64,000 nt of DNA from Prochilodus magdalenae (lineage: Eukaryota; Chordata; Actinopteri; Characiformes; Prochilodontidae), in contig JAMWET010001680.1 in NCBI GenBank assembly GCA_024036415.1, positions 1 to 64,000 of the forward strand, in the 5' to 3' direction. This document shows positions 59,996 to 64,000 of the stretch, one piece after another (positions within the stretch are counted from its first letter, which is position 1; every line of letters begins with the position of its first letter). A program made the position numbers and the translations under genes. The notes below the pieces were generated by a model. The model was not told the origin of the DNA. It saw nothing but the letters and a program-made list of their open reading frames with translations, and searched no databases.

Positions 59996-62730
59996 GCTAG
60001 TGCTGTTGTCATCAGGAATGGTGATGTGTTAGTCTACTTATGCTTAAGCCATGCCACCACATCTTTTCTGACAGCTGGAGATGCTTGATTGAGATCTTTC
60101 AGTTCATTGTTTTATGGGAGTTAACAAACAACATTACGTGATTGATAGACCATCTTACACACTCAGAGGCCAAGGTCTGCTGTCTTGGAGTCCCGGCAGT
60201 GGAGGACTATGGTATCATGGTGTTCTCCCAACAAAAGGACCAAAGCTTGAATTAAATCAGGAAAATTAGCATTTCAGGCTAACTTTAAAGGCAACATGTG
60301 GGCTGTGAGAAACCCAAACAAAATATCTAAACTGGATCTGGTCAAATATTTCAAAAGGGAGACTTCAGGACACGCTTGTTTGGGCGAGTTTGATGCCGAT
60401 GGCAGCTGAAATACAGAGATCGGTAGTGATGGGTACAGACAAGAAGACATAGTGAGGAATTGAGAGAGAGGGAGAGAGAGAGAGAGAATCAGTCAGAGAA
60501 GGGGCATCATGTTGATGTTTTATGTAGGAGAAAGTGAGTGAAGGAGTCGTCACAGTACGGAGAGAGACAAGGTAGGAGTGTGAGTAGCGTGGGGAAGGGT
60601 TCTAGTGAGTCACAGTGTGTGTGAGTGTGTATGTGTGTTTTACTAGCCAGTTAGAAAGTGTGTGTGTGTGCGCGTGTGTACTAGTCTGTCAGCTTCAGCT
60701 GATCTGTGAGAGTTTCTGTGCTGCAGGTTCATGTTCAAACAAGACAAGAATCCTGTGTGAACGTCCAACCTCTTCTCTAGTCTCTTTCTTTCACCTACCC
60801 TTCTTTCAGCTTGTTGTCAGGAGTACAGTAGGGTATGGGTCAGTATCTGTCTCTAGAGCTGTCTTTATTGATTACATTAGTAATTGAGTAATCGACTGAT
60901 TAGAGGTAATTTAGTAATAGACTAATAGTGTACACCATAGTGTAATTATAGTTCACAAAATTTTTTGACCAAATCCCTAATCGGATGGGATTAGTTTTCC
61001 GTGGGCAGGTGGGGTAATGTAATTATTACTGGTATAGTTTAGTGATATTAGTCCAATTCGAATGCACCATGTGCTTCCACGCTTCCACATCAGTAAAGAT
61101 TCTACCACCTTCTACCTTCTGTCAAACCAGCCACAAAAATAACCTCAGGTTATATTAATCCTGTATGAATTGACATGTATATAAATATTGTCATATCTAG
61201 TGGTAAAAGGAGCTTTTCACATATATTCTGAAGTATGGAGGCACTCAAGGGGGCATTAAGTGTGGTTATGCATGGCACCTTGGGTCATTCAAGTTGGTGG
61301 CAGACTTTTTGTAATATGGCTACCCAGAGTGCTTATTGGCCTATTGAAATTGGCGTTCACACCAAACTGAAATTGAACACAATGTTTCCACCATTGTCCT
61401 GTTGCATATCTGCTTCCCATTGGTTGGGCCATGTTTTGTGAGCAGCAGTATTCACATATTACGCATGAGTAAATTGAATAGCCACTCCCATCTGGGTCAT
61501 TTATCAAGCGATATCTTATTATAATATATTAAAAAATATTTTTCTTATTATTTTACAAAAAAAATAAAAAATAATCCCCATTCGCCCCAAGCTTAGTTTA
61601 TTATAGCTGAGCCTTTCAGTTAGTACTTATTCCCTTCGACTTTCCTTTGACTTTTTTTGGTTTATAAAGCACATTTTAGGTATATGTATATATATGTATG
61701 GTCAGGTCAGATTAGTTTGTTTATATATCCCTGAATTTAAGCAAATGTCTGTTTCTCGTAACTCTAATTCCCGAATGCTTGGATACTGGAATTAATGTCT
61801 ATTAGGAGAATTTTGAATATGTCCTGTTCATGCAGATTGGCAAGTAATTATTGCAGATTCATCAAAAATGTAAATTGTAATCAGTGATAACTTTAATCGA
61901 GCGATTGTGATGTTGTGCATTTAGGGCCCTTCTGCTTGATGTCCTCATAAAGCCTGGTCTCCAGACAGATGCCGGTCAGGAAGAACACGTGCGTCCCCGG
62001 GCAGGGTCGAATGGCGCTGGACCGGATGTGCTTATGTGCTTTTAAGCACCAGTAGCGGGTGAATGATTAGAGCGTCTCAGCATGTCCATCAGGCTCACCC
62101 TGTTTACCTTTCGCTTCCCCCCATGCAGCAGCAGGCCAAAGGGCAGTCTGTCAGGTGATACTTAGCAAAGGCTTAAGTACAACACCAGAGACCTTTGCTC
62201 TTCTGCGTTAAATAGGGAGATAGGCTCAGAGTAAGCGTGCAGGCGCACGTGTCTGAGTTGATGTATGTGTGTTGCCCTGAATTGTGGAAAACGGGGGTAG
62301 CCTACAATGTAAAAACCATCAAAATGACCTTAAATTTAAAGTACTTTTAACAAAAGCTGCATGACTCTACTCAAACTGATGGTAAAATCATTTTAGAGCA
62401 CATTGGTGATTGAGAATAAGATTAGGGTGAGGTTTAGGGGAGGGCTAAGGAAAGTCTTATAGAGAGAAACCCTTAGGGCCTTGTAGGCCCTCTTTGTTTT
62501 TGTGAAAAATTATGAAATTTGCCAGTTATTTTAAGGACATTTTTACTAAGACATTTTAGAGAGAGTGCATTTTAGGAGATTTTGTACATTACTATTTTGA
62601 TGTGTTTTGCTTAAAATAAAAACATTATTCGTATAACACCCAGCATAAATAGTTTAGCCAGGATTTTTTTAATGGTACATTCAGCAAAGTTAGCTCTCAC
62701 ATTGGTTGGGCCTTCAGGAGATGGTCTGAA
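59996..62730 (+). other. Non-coding stretch
   Basis: No exon recognised. A GA run at 60462-60487 and (TG)n runs at 60615-60680 are the only tandem repeats. 61920-62160 is GC-balanced and apparently unique, with no convincing ORF, so it could be regulatory. Confidence 0.35.
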
Positions 62731-62739
62731 AGTCTAAGG

Positions 62740-62924
62740 CAGTGTTTCTCAACCCTGGTCCTGGAGGCTCCCTGCACTACACATTTTAGTGCTTTCTCAA
62801 CACACCTGATTAACTTTATCAGCTCATTAACAAGCCCTTTCAGAGTCGCAGGGGGTGTTAAAGCAGGGAATCTGCTAAAATGTGCAGGGCAGGGTTCTTC
62901 CAGAACCAGGGTTAAGAAACACTG
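62740..62924. mobile_element. hAT-type MITE with intact 8-bp target duplication
   Basis: A 185-bp element with inverted ends CAGTGTTTCTCAACCCTGGT and ...ACCAGGGTTAAGAAACACTG. Longer subterminal symmetry includes CTGCACTACACATTTTAG versus CTAAAATGTGCAGGG. It is flanked on both sides by GTCTAAGG (62732-62739 and 62925-62932), an 8-bp target duplication diagnostic of hAT transposition. It encodes nothing and depends on a transposase supplied elsewhere. Confidence 0.93.
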
Positions 62925-63064
62925 GTCTAAGGCATTAGATTAACCACCAACATTATTAGGAACTGACTGAGGAATCAATCAACCATGTTTGTATATCAGA
63001 TGAGTTGGACCAATTTTATCAGAAAGAAAAAACAATCACACTAGACATTCTGCAAGTTCTAGGG

Positions 63065-63320
63065 ATGTCTCTAAGGCTGTGTTCAGACTGTAAGCAAATC
63101 GGATTTGTTTCTCAGGTCATAACTTTTGAGATGACTGTTCACACAGTTATTTGGAAATCGTCAGATCAGACTTCACCAGTTTATCTGCATTGGTTTGCTG
63201 TGGTAATGGTTTTAGTGTCAAAATCTACATCAGTTCCGCCTGGATTTGACATGCTTATTGTTTGTCGCATTGTGAGTGACACAAAAGATGCTCTGAAATC
63301 CTGACGTGGCCCGAACGATT
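63065..63320 (+). repeat. hAT-type MITE relic ('GTTCAGACTGTAAGC' family)
   Basis: GGCTGTGTTCAGACTGTAAG, then CAAATCGGATTTGTTTCTCA and GGAAATCGTCAGATCAGACT fit the common fish MITE family. It aligns with 53430-53560 over the CACAGTTATTTG...TCAGATCAGA stretch. The right end is uncertain. Confidence 0.5.
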
Positions 63321-63514
63321 TTTAGGTGCATTTCTAAAAATTCAGTTGGAATCTATATACAATTAATTGCAAGTTAAGAAACACCAAACTATATGAAAGA
63401 CATCTACTGTTAACCTTATGCTTAATAGTTTAATAAAAAATCTCACATGATGTACCACATACACTCTTGATGTGTTGCAGTGTTATACCATATTCTAATA
63501 TACTTCTAATATAC

Positions 63515-64000
63515 ACTGTTTTGCTAAAAGTACTCAGCCATCCAAATTATTTCAGGTGTTTCAATCACTTCCATGGCCACAGGTGTGTAAAACCAAGCAC
63601 CTAGTCTTGCAGACTGCTCCTACAGACATTAGAAAAGAATGGATTGCTCTCAGGAGCTCAGTGAATTCCAGCGTGGTACTGTGATAGGATGCCACCTGTG
63701 CAACCAGTCCAGTCATGAAATTTCATTACTATTAAATGTTTCACAGTCAACTGTCTGTCAACTGATTTATAACAAAGTGGAAGCAATTGAGAATGACAGC
63801 AACTCGACAGGTTGCCAACTTTCTACACAAACTTTATGTGGCCTTTAGATTAGCTTAAGAAGAGTTTCATAGAATGGGTTTCTTAATTGACCTCAACTGA
63901 CCTCAACCTGATTAATTAGAGGGGAGACTGTGAGCCAGGACTTCTCGTCCAACATCAGTGTCCCACCTCACAAATGCACTTGTGGAAGAATGGTCTGAGA
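63515..64000 (+). mobile_element. Internally deleted Tc1-like element, running off the window
   Basis: Starts with the terminal repeat TACACTGTTTTGCTAAAAGT after TA. It is followed by a short transposase N-terminus at 63639 (MDCSQELSEFQRGTVIGCHL, then HEISLLLNVSQSTVCQLIYN), the helix-turn-helix region. At about 63880 the text jumps to the 3' coding end (antisense equivalent of the SPDLNPI-to-LLEEW part: CTCAACCTGATTAATTAGAG, TCTCGTCCAACATCAGTG, ACAAATGCACTTGTGGAAGA). The central DDE region is therefore deleted. The right end lies beyond 64000. Confidence 0.75.

Overview
This is vertebrate nuclear DNA from a teleost fish. The evidence is a spliced endoplasmic-reticulum aminopeptidase gene with GT-AG introns, a CpG-island promoter, and many Tc1-like, hAT, L2-like LINE and tRNA-SINE remnants of the kinds that fill ray-finned fish genomes. 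The SINE and MITE flavour suggests an ostariophysan (characin or catfish relative), but that is from memory and weak. Nothing prokaryotic is present.

Layout. At 1-1.2 kb lies a broken BED-finger hAT transposon (minus strand), followed at 1.3-1.9 kb by a Tc1-like remnant. From 2.29 to 5.96 kb seven consecutive plus-strand exons encode the middle of an ERAP1-type M1 aminopeptidase. All splice phases agree and no exon carries a stop. The catalytic zinc-site exons lie left of the window, and I could not find the 3' exons to the right. From 6 to 32 kb there is dense repeat: two fused Tc1 fragments (6.4-8.0 kb), a Tc1-like element with long TIRs (10.8-12.3 kb), an unclassified dispersed repeat (12.65-14.0 kb), two broken L2-like LINEs (14.0-17.4 kb), a 2.7-kb purine-rich tract (19.4-22.1 kb), a Tc1-like element nested in a palindrome (23.2-24.9 kb), a 26-bp minisatellite with a probable solo LTR (25.4-26.5 kb), a Tc1-like element with a 293-codon ORF (27.9-29.4 kb), and a 0.9-kb TAC/AAT trinucleotide array growing out of a broken Tc1 copy (29.5-31.0 kb).

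At 32.2-33.1 kb a CpG-rich island contains a candidate first exon of a second plus-strand gene, possibly ending ATG-GG before a GT donor. The 31 kb that follow show no recognisable coding exon and look like a long intron or intergenic DNA. They hold an inverted copy of the unclassified repeat, GA-rich and CT-rich blocks at 50.9-52.7 kb, several Tc1-like fragments, hAT-type MITEs and a tRNA-derived SINE.

The only host gene supported at the protein level is erap1. I see no new multi-gene system. The leads worth following are the missing erap1 3' exons, the CpG-island exon, two unclassified repeat families, the transposon nested in a palindrome, and the long purine/pyrimidine domains. All homology calls come from recognition by eye; no search was run.
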